Source: Apoda limacodes (taxonomy: Eukaryota; Arthropoda; Insecta; Lepidoptera; Limacodidae). From it: 64,000 bases of DNA. The stretch spans positions 3,030,273-3,094,272 of the forward strand of contig OX291561.1 of assembly GCA_946406115.1 (NCBI GenBank), in the 5' to 3' direction. Position numbers and translations under genes: made by a program. The notes under the pieces were generated by a model. That model worked only from the letters and a program-made list of their open reading frames with translations, did not search any database and was not told where the DNA came from. This document shows positions 1 through 10,440 of this stretch, piece by piece; the stretch's first letter is position 1; every line of letters begins with the position of its first letter.

Positions 1-1477
1 TTGTTATGCAACAACGTCAAATCCAATCACAAAAGAAAGATCTTGACGATTTTCTCAAAACAATTCAAAACTCACCTGGATCACCGTGTATAACAATACC
101 ACACACATCTATTGCAAATCACTTTATTTCCATCTTAATCAGCAGTAAGATATCACTGAATGAGTCCGGTCCTCACGGGTTCTAGACACCACAGAAACCC
201 AAACTGACCACCAGCAAAGCGTACCAACACAGGGTTCAGTACGGAACGAGAACCGCAGTGGCCCAGCGACATCGGTGACACAAACAGAGGCTCCGGAGGC
301 TACTGTTACCTTGGACAAGACGCGCAGAGGGCGCCCTATAGACAAAACAGGTCTACCACATAAGCGGCGCATAAAATCTACGACTGCATTGCAACGGCTC
401 TGGACGACAAGTACAATCTCTCAAAAGCGTTTGATGTTATTAACTTTAAGTTGTTATTTGAGTAAATTAAACATTATGGATTGAAAAACAAAACGCACAA
501 ACTGTTCAGGTCATTTTTAACAAATAGACGTCAAACATTTTGAATCGAAATAGAGGGCAAAACCATAAAGTCAAATGCGGGCAAAGAGGAGGTTAGTATG
601 TATCCACAGGGATCGGCCCTCGGAAACTCTCTGTTTTTGCTTTTCATGAGTGACCCCCCATCGTCAGTTACCGCAGGACTGACGGTGCTCTTCGCCGATG
701 ACACAACAGTGGTGGTTAGCGCACGTACGTACGAACAGCTTGAAAACAAAATAGCAAACGCGTGCGCTCAGCTCAACGCGTGGTTCTCGGCGAACGGCCT
801 CGTCCTCAACGTCATAAAGTCTAATGTGATGCTATTCTCGACAGGAAACCCCACTTTAACTCCACAATTACAGAGTCCGATTCCACAATACGAGTCCTCA
901 TTTCTCGGGCTTACCATAGACACTAGATTTTACTGGAAACACCATGTGTCTACGTTGTGTGAAAAGCTGAGTAGTGCAGTATTTGCGCTACGAAAGCTGA
1001 AACCACTCGTGTCTGACTACTACAAATATATTGTCTAGTCTACTTTCACTCCCTTCTATCATATGGCATTTTTCTATAGGGCAACTCGACAGAATCCAAT
1101 CGAGTGTTCATTATACAAAAGATAGCTTTTCGCACACTGGCGGGTGTAAAACCTCGCCATTCATGTCTATTCATCTATTTAAAAAATATGGTATAGTGAC
1201 ACATTACTCTCAATATGTGTATTATATTATAATGTACACTCGACGCAACATAAATACCTGTAAACGCATCAATGTTCCAGGCAGGGTGACTCGACAAACA
1301 AGGCGTCTGCAAAGTGTGCCACGACGGCTGACGCTGCTGGATAAAAATCCGCGAATCATAGGCCCAGCTTATTATGAGTACCTCCCCGTCGACCTAAATA
1401 ACGAACTCTCGGATCAGAAATTTGGTCGCCGGCTAAAAGAGCTTTCACTGACTCAATCACTGCATTCTGTCAAATAA
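1..1477 (+). pseudogene. LINE reverse transcriptase, decayed and internally deleted (copy 1)
   Basis: Frames on the + strand encode parts of a jockey/CR1-type non-LTR reverse transcriptase. The clearest block is 598-1038, with a PQGS-type motif and the catalytic box written FADDT (YADD equivalent, near 690-705), followed by the thumb region. 1031-1477 continues in another frame and ends in a typical LINE C-terminus. The segment around 380-600 resembles the region between the first RT motifs and PQGS, with frameshifts. The upstream part (about 1-300) does not read as the endonuclease or RT N-terminus that should precede it, so an internal deletion is likely. Stops and frameshifts make it inactive. 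Confidence 0.85.
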
Positions 1478-2027
1478 TACAGTGAACACGTTTGATATTT
1501 TTAATATTTGTTTGACATTTTATTGTATTTGTTTTGTTTTTATTGATTTTAATTTATGTTTGTTTTTGTTTTGATATTTTGAAATCTTTGACTGAATATT
1601 GATTCTATTTATATGTTGATTTTAAATCGTTGACGTTTTATTTTAGAATATTTCTAAGCCTTTTTATTGTTTCTTTTGTTATTTTAATTTTTATACTTGA
1701 TGATCGTTTTATGAATTGATTTTTTATTAAAATGTTTAATGATATAATGTAATTTTAAATAAGAAATAAATGACCTATCTATTGTCTACAACTTTCTCAT
1801 TTTTTCTCTAAAATCAATACTTTAGCCACAAATCCCCCCGGCGCCCCTCCGTTTTATTATTTCTCCCGAGTTATATATATATTTTTCTATATGAAAAGAT
1901 GGATCCGGTCTAGCAACATTTTTTTTCCAAATATAATTTATTTTAGAGCTATTAAGCCTGGAATATCTAAATTTCATGTTTTCCGGTCAACTCCAAGTAC
2001 CCCATAGGTTTTGATGTTGGTTTATTT

Positions 2028-2190
2028 ATGTCACAATATGGTTATTCATTGAACCGCTTTCGTAAGGGGAACTTAGAACTGAAGAATGAGCCACGAGAAA
2101 GACCAGCTACTAAGGTAAACAACGATGAATTGAAGTTGATGAAGGAAGCTGATCCGTTTCAAACTGCCAAAGAATTGGTATAGTTTGACG
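2028..2190 (+). pseudogene. Mariner-like transposase N-terminal fragment (copy 1)
   Basis: A short open frame reads like the helix-turn-helix region of a mariner transposase: an RFRKGNLELKNEPR block, then a DELKLMKEADP block, then QTAKELV and a stop. Mariner proteins carry the same order (F-RSG-F-L-NEPR-GRP, D-L---VE-DP-QT-REL). Catalytic domain and terminal inverted repeats were not seen. The same fragment with the same stop is present in copy 2 (36640-36800), so it was part of the unit before duplication. Confidence 0.65.
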
Positions 2191-2732
2191 TAAGCACAAA
2201 CACATTATTGACTTATATTTTTGCTCAATAATAACGTCAGACCTCACACTGCTCGTGATACAGGTTAACAGTACAAGAACTGCAGTTAGAAACCATCCGT
2301 CGTTGTCGAGTCCAGGTCCACAGAATTTTATCGGAAAGGTTTACATGATCCTATTAGATTGCAGATATGTATAGGCAACGAGAGTGGATACTTCGATTAA
2401 ATTAATTAATATTTCATATATATTTCAACCTACAAAAAAAGTAATTCAAATTTTTCATTTCGAATCGGCAATTTCGTAGTTTAACCCTTGACATAAATAA
2501 AAAAAATTGTACGGTAGCAAGTACCGCACGAGCAACTTCTCTTGAGAATATTTTTTTTTTATATTTGAAAAGTTATACTTAAACATTATTATTGCGTCTT
2601 TCACCGCTGGACAGATTTTGCTCAAACTCTTTTCAGATCTAAGACACGAGAGCAATTTAGATCTTGGGATGTCGAGGGGCCCAAAAAATAGCTGGCATAC
2701 TACAATACACACACAGACATCACTTTAAAAAT

Positions 2733-3021
2733 GATGGCAAACGATTCTCCAGATCTCAAAACATAAAGAAAACGCAAATTTACCGATTTCGATTTTCGCA
2801 CCTATCATAATAACTTCCCTCAAGATATGTTAAATTCTTCTCTCTTATTCTCAAAACGTTAAGGAAACGAAAATTTACCAATTTCGATTTTCGGATCTAT
2901 TATAATAACTTTTCTCGAGAAAAGTTATGCGATTCTTCAGGTCTCAAAACGTAAAGAAAACGCAAATTTATCGGTTTCAACTTTCGGACCTTTTATAATA
3001 ACTTCTCTCAAGAGAAGTTAA
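2733..3021. repeat. Tandem repeat, about 95 bp x 3 (copy 1)
   Basis: Three imperfect consecutive units each contain 'tctcaaaacgtaaagaaaac', then 'atttaccgatttcgattttc', then 'cctattataataacttc', and end in or near a small palindrome of the type aacttctc-(t)caag-agaagtt. A half-related palindrome lies just upstream (about 2537). The same three-unit array is in copy 2 at 37319-37605. Confidence 0.8.
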
Positions 3022-3632
3022 TAATTTATTTAACTAGGCCCTTGCGGAAGTGTGCTCAATATACTAGCAGTACTTTTTCATTGAATTCATAAGTTATTCG
3101 CTGCTCTTGGGTCAACTGTGACTTCTGCCAAACATTTATTTTAAAATTTTCTAAAATTTAAAAAAAAATTAAAGAAAAAATAGTAAAGATCTTTTTAAGT
3201 TGTCTTTACTATCAAATCCAAAATATTGTAAATAAATAAACGTATATTTCCAAGAAACAAACCAGTAGTATAGGCAGGAAAAGCTTAGAACATTTTTAAA
3301 TAAAATAGCATAATTTGAGCATAATTTTCAGTATTACTAAAAAGTCAGTGTGAACCAATATTGAATTTCGAACTAGTTTTAAATGAAAACAGCAATTACT
3401 CATACGTCAGTTGATTTTATTTTTGGTATAAGTTTTTTAAAATTAATAAAGAAAATTCTAGCATCAATTCGATTAAAACATAAAGCAATAATCAAGGTAA
3501 ATATAATCCCATTAAAAACATAACATGGTTAAATGCATAAAATTATCGGATTTGATAGGCCTAGTGTGCACTTCGGTGCAATTCCGTGCTTTTTTTTCCT
3601 TAAAATTAAAAAAAATAGCTTAGTAGAATCTG

Positions 3633-3724
3633 TTTCCACCAGTGCTATGCTATGTGGGCCAATGTGTATGATGAGTCGATATCAAATGCATACCTAGCAA
3701 CGTAGCACAGCACATCTCTGGAAA
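3633..3724. repeat. Imperfect inverted repeat, MITE-like
   Basis: The ends read TTTCCA...TGCTaTGCTA and TAGCAcAGCA...TGGAAA, giving an imperfect inverted repeat of about 20 bp around a ~50-bp centre. Short palindromic elements with similar TGCTATGCTA ends occur as hAT-type relics in insects (inference). No target duplication was identified. Confidence 0.35.
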
Positions 3725-3779
3725 AGCACCCTAATGTTGGATTTTTAATTATTTTTACTGACAGCCTTCAACTCGTTTG

Positions 3780-4015
3780 CTTTTATTTTTTGATGTTTTT
3801 ATTTTATTATTTGACATGTTCATTAAGGCTTGGACCATGCATTAACGATTTTAGTGATTATAATTCATAAAGTCTATTTCTGCTTCTTTTAATTCCTTTT
3901 GTAGCCCAATCGATAAATTTAAGCCTATAACTGCATCTAATTGTTTTAGTTTTAAAAATGTTACTAAAAGTTTTATTCACTTACTGGAAAACAAATTATA
4001 TAAAAAATTAACATT
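3780..4015 (-). pseudogene. LINE fragment, linker between endonuclease and RT (old minus-strand LINE)
   Basis: On the minus strand a frame reads DWATKGIKRSRNRLYEL near 3858-3910, the conserved block between endonuclease and reverse transcriptase domains in CR1-like LINEs. A related block (EWATPGIYKSRRKLYEL) is in the + strand LINE near 39109-39160. With 4693-4764 and 10441-11260 it appears to be the remainder of one LINE split by later insertions. Stops are present. Confidence 0.6.
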
Positions 4016-4020
4016 TTTTT

Positions 4021-4692
4021 TTGTGCTCAAGAGCGGTGTTCAGTTCCGAGATCATTTGCATGACAAGGTAAGCTAGTGTCCAAAAAACTAGTACAACAGA
4101 GCGAGGCAGTACTACAACGTCGGGGCAGAGGCTTTACAAGTCGCAAGTTCGGCCCCATATGGAGTACTGCTGCCATCTCTGGGTGGGTGCACCCGGATAC
4201 CAGCTTGGCCGTTTTGACTCGGTTCAACGACGGGCTGTGACAATTGTCGACGATCCCATACTCACTTGCCGTATCGAACCCTTAAGTCTGAGGAGAGACT
4301 TTGCCTCCCTGTGTGTGTTCTAGTGCTTGTACAATGAGATGTGTTCTGAGGAATTGTTAGAAATGATGCTACGGCTACTTTCTACCATCGCACCGCTCGC
4401 CATTGGCAGAGAATTCATTCTCACACTCTAGAACCGAAATGGTCGCGTACAGTGCGGTTTCAGAGAAACTTCCTCCCGCGAACGCTTGGGTTGTGGATTG
4501 AGATCCCTGCCAAGGTTTTCTCTAAGGACTACAGTATGGGGTTCTTCAAGAAAGAAGTTATTCGATTTTTGAAGGGTCAGCAACGCGCGAATGGTACCCC
4601 TTCTATTACAAACGTCCATAGGCCACGGTGACCGCTAACCATCAGGCGGAACGTGTGCTTGTTTGCCCCCTTAGTGGTCTAAAAAACTATCT
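4021..4692 (+). mobile_element. Jockey/CR1-like LINE copy A, 3' fragment
   Basis: This stretch matches the 3' end of the LINE at 23905-27080 in the same direction, starting at the sequence that reads DVQFRD in the intact frame and ending in the shared 3' end 'cttgtttgcc'. It includes the RT thumb region and the C-terminal FFKKEVIRFLKG block. It has frameshifts and stops. It lies within the older minus-strand LINE. Confidence 0.9.
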
Positions 4693-4764
4693 ATCCGAAG
4701 AACAGTGATCAGCCTACATATAATCCCTTTGTTTTATTCGTAACAATGGCAAAGCTAGCACTTT
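4693..4764 (-). pseudogene. LINE endonuclease continuation, severed by copia insertion
   Basis: Read on the minus strand, 10441 onward gives SDHCGQS (the endonuclease C-terminal SDH motif), and removing the copia element joins it directly to this segment. The piece therefore belongs to the same old LINE as 3780-4015 and 10441-11260. It includes the left copy of the 5-bp copia target duplication (ACTTT, 4760-4764). Confidence 0.55.
4760..4764. other. Copia target-site duplication, left copy
   Basis: ACTTT directly before the left LTR equals ACTTT at 10441-10445 directly after the right LTR. Five-base duplications are normal for copia integration. Confidence 0.85.
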
Positions 4765-4968
4765 TATAAAAATAAAAGTATGGGTTGGCGTGATTAAATA
4801 CTTTAATTATATTAAGCACTTTTAGCGAAACACAACACAGTAATTAATTTTAAACTCTAAAAGGAAAAACAAAAGATGATTGTGCAGAATCATGAAGTAC
4901 TTAGTTTTTTTTTTATTTTCCGGCACTGGGGACTAATGCTATTGCTTATTTTTATTTTGCTTACAACA
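4765..4968 (-). repeat. Copia 3' LTR
   Basis: Matches 10251-10440 over its whole length, with about 14 extra bases, mainly around 4860-4880. In element orientation it begins TGTTGTAAGC and ends TTTTTATA. A purine-rich tract (GAGGGACGG on the minus strand, 4969-4977) lies immediately upstream, as expected for second-strand priming. Confidence 0.93.
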
Positions 4969-5195
4969 CCGTCCCTCAAAATAAAAATCCTAAATTAAGA
5001 AGTACCTATAAATTATACAAACATTAAATTGTCTCTAAGTTTAACAAATTTAGTTGTGGCTTATGGTTTTGTTAATAATTCAGCCATTCCATGACTTTCC
5101 TGAATAAAGTGATGCTTAATGTCAACATGTTTCATTCTTTTGTGCAAAGCTGGGTTTTTAAGAAACCTTAATGGTGCTTCGGTTATCTTTTAATA

Positions 5196-6107
5196 TTAAC
5201 ACACTATCAATATTAATTCGGCTTCTGTTGAAGATAAGGCTACCGTTGGCTGTTTTCTTGTACACCAAGAAACTGGATTACCAAAAATTTTAAACAAATA
5301 ACCAGATCGCCTGTCAACTAAATCTCCTCCCCAATCTGAGTCTACATAACCCACAAGAATATTTTTAGTATCATTACACTTAAACACCACTTTAAAATCT
5401 AAAGTGCCTTTAATGTATCGAAGAACCCGCTTTAACATGTTCCATAAGTCATTACTTGCACATGTTTGAAAACGACTCAAAATAGAAATACTAGTACATA
5501 AATCAGGTCTACTTCCCAATACAGCATAAAGTAAACACCCTGTTAGCTTTCTGCATCGTGACTCTAATTCAGGACTTTCAGATTTATCTCTTTTCAATTC
5601 ATTACTTTTAAATTTAGGGTCCATCGGTGTCACCGCAGCTTTACAATCTCTCATATTAAAATTTCCTAACAGTTTTTCCAAATAAGATTTCTGATTAATT
5701 AAGAACATCCTGTTGAACATTTTGCTCAATACACATACCTAAATAGCTTCTCCCATGTCTTTCATTGAAAAGTTCTGTTTTAAAAATGATTTAGCTTCAT
5801 TAACCAGATTAATATCTGTCTTTGCAATTAACAAATTATCTAAATATAGTAAATATACATTATCATTATCATTGCATTTAATATACAAACTGTAATCAGT
5901 CTTACATTGTTTAAAACCTTTTGAAACCATGACTGAAGTAAATTTGTCATTCCAGTTCGTAGGGGAATTTCTGAGTCCATATAGTGATTTTTCTAGTTTA
6001 CAAACTTTATCAAAATCTAATGAGTAATAGCCTTCTGGTAATGACAAACAAACTTCATATTTTATGTCTCCGTGGAGAAATGCACAATATACATCCGTTT
6101 GATACAC
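5196..6107 (-). pseudogene. Copia reverse transcriptase and RNase H, broken
   Basis: Two frames separated by a stop at about 5736. The upstream part (5739-6107) has TDVYCAFLHGD, LEKSLYGLRNSP and the catalytic box written YLDN (5835-5846) where active copia enzymes carry Y-[VL]-D-D, so the second aspartate is lost. The downstream part (5196-5729) has the connection domain (RPDLCTSISILSRF) and RNase H with YVDSDWGGD and SSTEAE. Without the second aspartate, polymerase activity is not expected. Similarity is to insect copia pol. Confidence 0.93.
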
Positions 6108-6109
6108 AG

Positions 6110-6794
6110 TTAATCTTTTTTGATTACAGATAGCTAAAAATGTACGATCTGTAGGTAACTTAGCTACAGGTGCACATATGTCTTCATTCGTTCTATTAGT
6201 TTGTTAAAACCCTCTGGCTACAAGCCTTGCTTTTAATTTTGTAGGATTTCCAAACTCAACATGTTTTCTTTTAAAAACCCATTTGCTTTCAATTATTTTA
6301 CAATTATTTGGTTTACTTATCACTTTCCATGTATTATTTCTTATCAAACTATCCATTTCTTCCTCCATAGCTTTCTTCCAATCTAAGCTGTCTTTTGACT
6401 CTACTGCTTCCTTGTATGATTTTGGATCTTCTCCTATATAAAAAGATTGGCAAGAGTATGTATGATAGTCTTTTTGCCAATTGGGGGGTTCCAAAGTTTC
6501 TCTATCTCTTAGAGTGGTAAGTGGTTGTTCAGGTTGATTGTTAGTTACCATCTCCAGATTTAGGCTTCCTAGTGTGCGTTCAGATTGTTCATTTTGGTTT
6601 TTTAAAGTATTTTCAAAAATTAAATTTTCATTGTCACTGTAAATACTTTCTTTAGCATTCATATTTTCTAAGCTTTCCTCATTTTCAAACACAATATTCT
6701 GAATGTTGTTATTTTCTTGAGTTATATTCTCGAATAAAACAATACCATTTACTTCTTTCTCTTTAGTATCAATTTCAATTTGTGACCTTTTTAT
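6110..6794 (-). pseudogene. Copia RT N-terminal region and integrase-RT linker
   Basis: A polar, Asn/Glu-rich linker is followed by the conserved start of copia RT: SYKEAVESKDSLDWKKAM, MDSLIRNNTWKV, SKWVFKRK and KARLVARGF. A stop follows at about 6204, then the reading resumes toward 6107 (APVAKLPTDRTFLAI). The frame at its 5' end runs to the border of the nested insertion at 6795. Confidence 0.9.
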
Positions 6795-7982
6795 TGGAGT
6801 TTACTCCTTAAGAATCGATTTGGATATATAAGGAGCCCGGTATGAGAAAAATGTGAGGAGTAAAATCTATCGATGAATGACCTCGTTACGTTTTTGGTGC
6901 GCATCCTATGTCGCGCAACTTTCTAATTTGGTTGTGAGTGTAGGGTATAGGGACATGTGCATAGGGTATACTGCAAAGCGACTATACCTATATGTTATTG
7001 GGTTTGTTTATTTCTATCAGTGTCGACATTTTTATATTGCTGTTTTTATTATAAATATCAAATTAATAGTTATTGTGAAGTTTTAATCGTTATCATTGTG
7101 TTCCGCTAAAGTGAACTGAAGGTATTTTCAAATAACTATGGCAGAAAGAGGTGTAGATGATATTGCCGGAACATCTAAAAAACACGTGGCTGCAAGGTAC
7201 GTTGCAATTCATGTATTATATGTATGAGCATGTGCAATTTGTATTTATTAAATATTTTAATAATTATCGAGCGCATCCACATAAAATAGAAAATTTCTAA
7301 CCTAACCAAAAAATATTTTTTTTGTCGATGTCTATAAATTCTTCCACGTTATTATGATTTATTTTATAAATAATTTTTAAATATTAACAATTGTAGTCAA
7401 TAATTCGATAATATTATCAGAAAAATCGACAATATTTTTTCATTATAATAATGTTTTTATAAAATTTTCTTTTGAAAGGTTATTTTTTAGCTTATTTAAA
7501 TAATTTTCATGTACTATTTATTATTGTACGTAAAAGATTTAGTGACATAATTATCTTTTTATAACCATTTTTGCTAATTATTGAGATAATATTATATTAT
7601 AAATAAAAAAATATTTATAATAATTTAAAAAAAAATGTTTATGAAAACCTTTTTTTATCAATTTTCTTTTTAAAGTTAATTAAAATTTTTATAATTATGC
7701 ATTTATAAATTTTCTAATTTTTTTTTATATTTTTTTACTAGGAAAAAATCTAAACCTCCAAAAACTCCAGCCGAGAGACAGCGAGCTTACCGATTAAAAA
7801 AAAAATTAATGAAGGAAGCCCAAAATATTCTGGCAATCAACCAACCCTCAGGGTCCGTTGCACCCGTGCACATCTGAAATTGACTATTGTAAAAAGTTTA
7901 ATGTAAAATATTTCGTCGATTAGTTATAATAAATGTATATGAAATGAATAAATATATATTTATATATGTATAGTAAACTCCA
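6795..7982 (+). mobile_element. 1188-bp insertion within copia, with short terminal inverted repeats
   Basis: The segment interrupts the copia coding region between integrase and RT. Its ends are TGGAGTTTACT (6795-6805) and AGTAAACTCCA (7972-7982), an exact 11-bp inverted repeat. It holds a two-exon gene (7138-7877). No target duplication is obvious: flanks are cctttttat on the left and gtcgtgcgtc on the right, and about 30 bp right of the repeat cannot be firmly assigned to copia. It could be a short DNA transposon with its own gene or a captured gene; the type is not recognised. Confidence 0.6.
7138..7877 (+). CDS. Small two-exon gene, 64-residue basic peptide of unknown function
   Basis: Exon 1 is 7138-7196, starting MAERGVDDIAG, with donor gtacgt. 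Exon 2 is 7742-7877, after a T-rich tract and acceptor ctag, and ends VAPVHI-stop. Joining restores an Arg codon and gives exactly 65 codons including the stop. Residues 20-45 are strongly basic and contain KTPAERQRAYRLKKK, a motif resembling short basic stretches repeated in many insect transposon-encoded or orphan proteins; DNA or RNA binding is an inference. AATAAA signals lie at about 7927 and 7949. The intron (545 bp) is very AT-rich. The gene lies wholly inside the insertion in copia. Function is not known. Confidence 0.6.
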
Positions 7983-9041
7983 GTCGTGCGTCGGAGCTGA
8001 CACACACAATTTTTTTTTATTTTGTATTTCTCTTTCACCTTCCATTTGTTTTATAAAAACTACATCTCGCTTGATTTCTATTTTGTCTTCCTCTTTGAAA
8101 TACATTTTTAATCCTTTGGTATCGTCCCCATAACCCACAAAATATCCTTTTTTACCTTTTGGATCAAACTTTTGTCTCTTTTCTTTAGGTTCATGAGAAT
8201 ATACTAGACTTCCAAATTTATGTAATTCTTTAATATCAAAAGTCTTCTTGAACCAAACCTCATATGGAGTTTTTTTAGTATTTTTATTTTTCATGTAAGT
8301 TCTATTTACTATATAAATCGCGGTATTCAAAGCTTCAGCCCATAGCTTCTTTTCAAAATTAGCATCAATCAACATTGTCCGAGCAGCTTCTATTAAAGTC
8401 CTCATCGCCCTCTCCACCTTGCCATTTTGTTCTGGTGTATATATAACTGTAGTTTGATGCTGTATTCCTTTGCTATCCAAAAAGGATTTTAAGTTTTTAT
8501 TTAAAAAACCGGTACCATTATCTGTTCGCAACACCTTTAATCTTTGACCTATCTCATTTTCAGCAAATGTTATAAAATGTTTTAACTTTTCAGGCACCTC
8601 TGATTTATTTTTCAAAAAGTAGGCCTTCCTGTAATATGATTAGTCATCTTTAATCACCAGTGCATATTTTGAACCACCAATAGAGGGCTCCTCAATCGGC
8701 CCACACACATCAGCGTGAACCAATTCACAACAAGCACTTGATGCTGAGCTACTAAGAGGAAAAGGCAGGCGATGAATTTTGCCCTCCAAGTAAGCTACAC
8801 ATGAATCTGAGGAATCAACATATTCTACGCCAAATTCTTTTAATACTTTCCTACAGTAATCAAAGTTTTGGTGAGCAACCTTCTCATGCCACTCTTGTAG
8901 AGTATATTTGACCGAGGCTACATTTGCATGAATTTTATTAGTCTTTACAAAGTCCATCACATAAAATTTACCAATGCGATTGCCTACTGCACTTATAATA
9001 TTGTCTTTTAAAAATTCACACTTGTTACCTGATATGTGCAT
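7983..9041 (-). pseudogene. Copia integrase, broken
   Basis: Two frames split by a stop near 8640. The first has the zinc-binding half WHEKVAHQNF, but where CxxC is expected it reads SCVAYLEGK, so one cysteine is missing. It then shows HADVCGPI, with the first catalytic Asp. The second has RTDNG (second Asp) and PEQNGKVERAMRT (catalytic Glu), then the C-terminal KPYEVW-like block (KTPYEVWFKK) and KGYFVGY. The frame leaves copia-like sequence near 8013, next to the insertion. It would join viral-like cDNA to target DNA if intact. Confidence 0.93.
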
Positions 9042-9116
9042 AGAGTAACCATTATTTACCGCACTGGTAACAGAGAATAAATTTATTTTGAGGTCAGGTA
9101 CTAGTAAAACATTATT

Positions 9117-10129
9117 TTAACTTGTCTCAAAATAATATTGTCCATTAAATGCTGTCAAAATTATCTGTCCCATACCTGTGACTTGAAGCGTTCTACCATC
9201 TCCAACAACAACAGACCTTTCTCCCGATACCTTGGTGAAGCTGGAGAAATAACCTTCGTCAAAGGTCATATGATCACTGGCACCACTGTCTACCAACCAT
9301 TGGTCACTACGCAGGAACTCATGTCCAAGAAGTGCAGTAGAAATGAACGCATTTCCATGTTTTTGACTTTTCTTATCTCTCTCCATTGCTTGATCTTTAT
9401 TTTTCATCTTTCTGTACCAACACTGTTCCATTATATGACCAAACTTTTTGAATTAATACACTTTTTATTTTTGTTACACTTATATTGGGTGTGCCCTGAT
9501 TCACTGCATTTGAAGCAGTTAATTGCCTTAGACAGTAACACCACAGACTGTTCACTTTCCTTTAACCTTTCTTCTTCAATTAAAAGGCGCGCCTGTAGGT
9601 CATTCAAACTCTGTTTTTCTGGTGGAACACTTTCCTATGCAGACATGAAGTGTCGATACTCTTGTGGCAATGCCATGAGTATTTTGGTCATAAGCATATT
9701 AACAGAGATTTTCTCACCCAGTTGTTTTAATTGATTAGACATTTCTTCTATTTTACTGAAGTATGCTGCAATACCCCCACCTTCATATTTATATTTCATG
9801 AAACGTTCTTGCACTTTTTCTTGCACTTGCACTTTCAGAACTTTTCAGCTCGTAAATGCTACACAGTTTGTTCCACTTTTGCTGCACTCTAGCAGCTTAT
9901 TAAGTGTTGCATTACTTTTTCACTTACTCTTGAGACTATCTGTGTCTGAGCTTTGGCATCCATAAAGTCCCATTCAGGTTTATCTTTTTTTTTTTTTGAG
10001 GCTTCCATCAACAGCGCCGAATATTCCCAAACCGTTAAGTACGATACGGGTTTGAAACTTCCATATTGGCCAATTTTCACCCCCAGTCAGTCGTACAAAG
10101 GTAACCCCTGTTGCTCCTCCTTGCTCCAT
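9117..10129 (-). pseudogene. Copia gag and protease, broken
   Basis: Gag starts at the ATG at 10127-10129 (MEQGGATG, then TGGENWPIWKFQ). It shifts frame at a run of 13 A (minus strand) around 9985-9997 and continues as DKPEWDFMDAKAQTQI and FMKYKYEGGGIAAYFSKIEEM. A CCHC zinc knuckle CFKCSESGHTQYKC sits near 9478-9519. A second knuckle is broken by a frameshift near 9430. The protease active-site motif DSGASDHM is at 9267-9290. Stops occur at about 9117 and 9635. Confidence 0.92.
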
Positions 10130-10238
10130 TTTAAGCAAGTAATCAGGGATACCGACCACCCTGTTTGTGTCTACACACAGCATAACGCAAAACCCACGCC
10201 AACCGCACAAGTCTATTTCCGCGTAATGTTGTACTTAC

Positions 10239-10250
10239 AGGCCCATAACC
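10239..10250 (-). promoter_or_regulatory. Copia primer-binding site
   Basis: Immediately inside the 5' LTR the minus strand reads GGTTATGGGCCT. Drosophila copia has GGTTATGGGCCC at the same position, where it pairs with an internal part of initiator tRNA-Met (recalled family knowledge). Confidence 0.6.
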
Positions 10251-10440
10251 TATAAAAATAAAAGTATAGGTTGGCGTGATTAAATACTTTAATTATATTA
10301 CGCACTTTTAGCGAAACACAACACAGTAATTAATTTTAAACTCAAAAGTTGATTGCGCAGAATCATGAAGTACTTAGTTTTTTCTTATTTTATGGCACTG
10401 GAGACTAGTGCTATGGCTTATTTTGATTTTGCTTACAACA
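10251..10440 (-). repeat. Copia 5' LTR
   Basis: A 190-bp LTR matching 4765-4968. It begins TGTTGTAAGC in element orientation and is followed by the target duplication ACTTT at 10441-10445. Confidence 0.93.

Larger units (their letters stand above)
1..3417 (+). repeat. Composite dispersed repeat, copy 1 (LINE + mariner + tandem repeat)
   Basis: This stretch matches 34546-37986 in the same order and direction, with substitutions and small indels. It runs off the left edge of the window. It contains, in order, a decayed LINE reverse transcriptase (to about 1477), an AT-rich 3' region, a mariner-like transposase fragment (about 2028-2190), and three units of a ~95-bp tandem repeat (2733-3021). 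The match ends near 3417, where the two flanks become unrelated. Whether it is a composite mobile unit or a segmental duplication cannot be decided here. Confidence 0.85.
4765..10440 (-). mobile_element. Ty1/copia LTR retrotransposon, complete but inactive, with nested insertion
   Basis: A full element on the minus strand: 5' LTR (10251-10440), primer-binding site, gag, protease, integrase, reverse transcriptase, RNase H, polypurine tract and 3' LTR (4765-4968). Integrase upstream of RT is the copia order. Both ends are flanked by the 5-bp duplication ACTTT (4760-4764 and 10441-10445). The LTRs share most bases but differ by indels (204 against 190 bp). The coding region has several stops and frameshifts, and a 1188-bp insertion (6795-7982) separates integrase from RT. 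Without it the element is about 4.5 kb. Confidence 0.95.
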
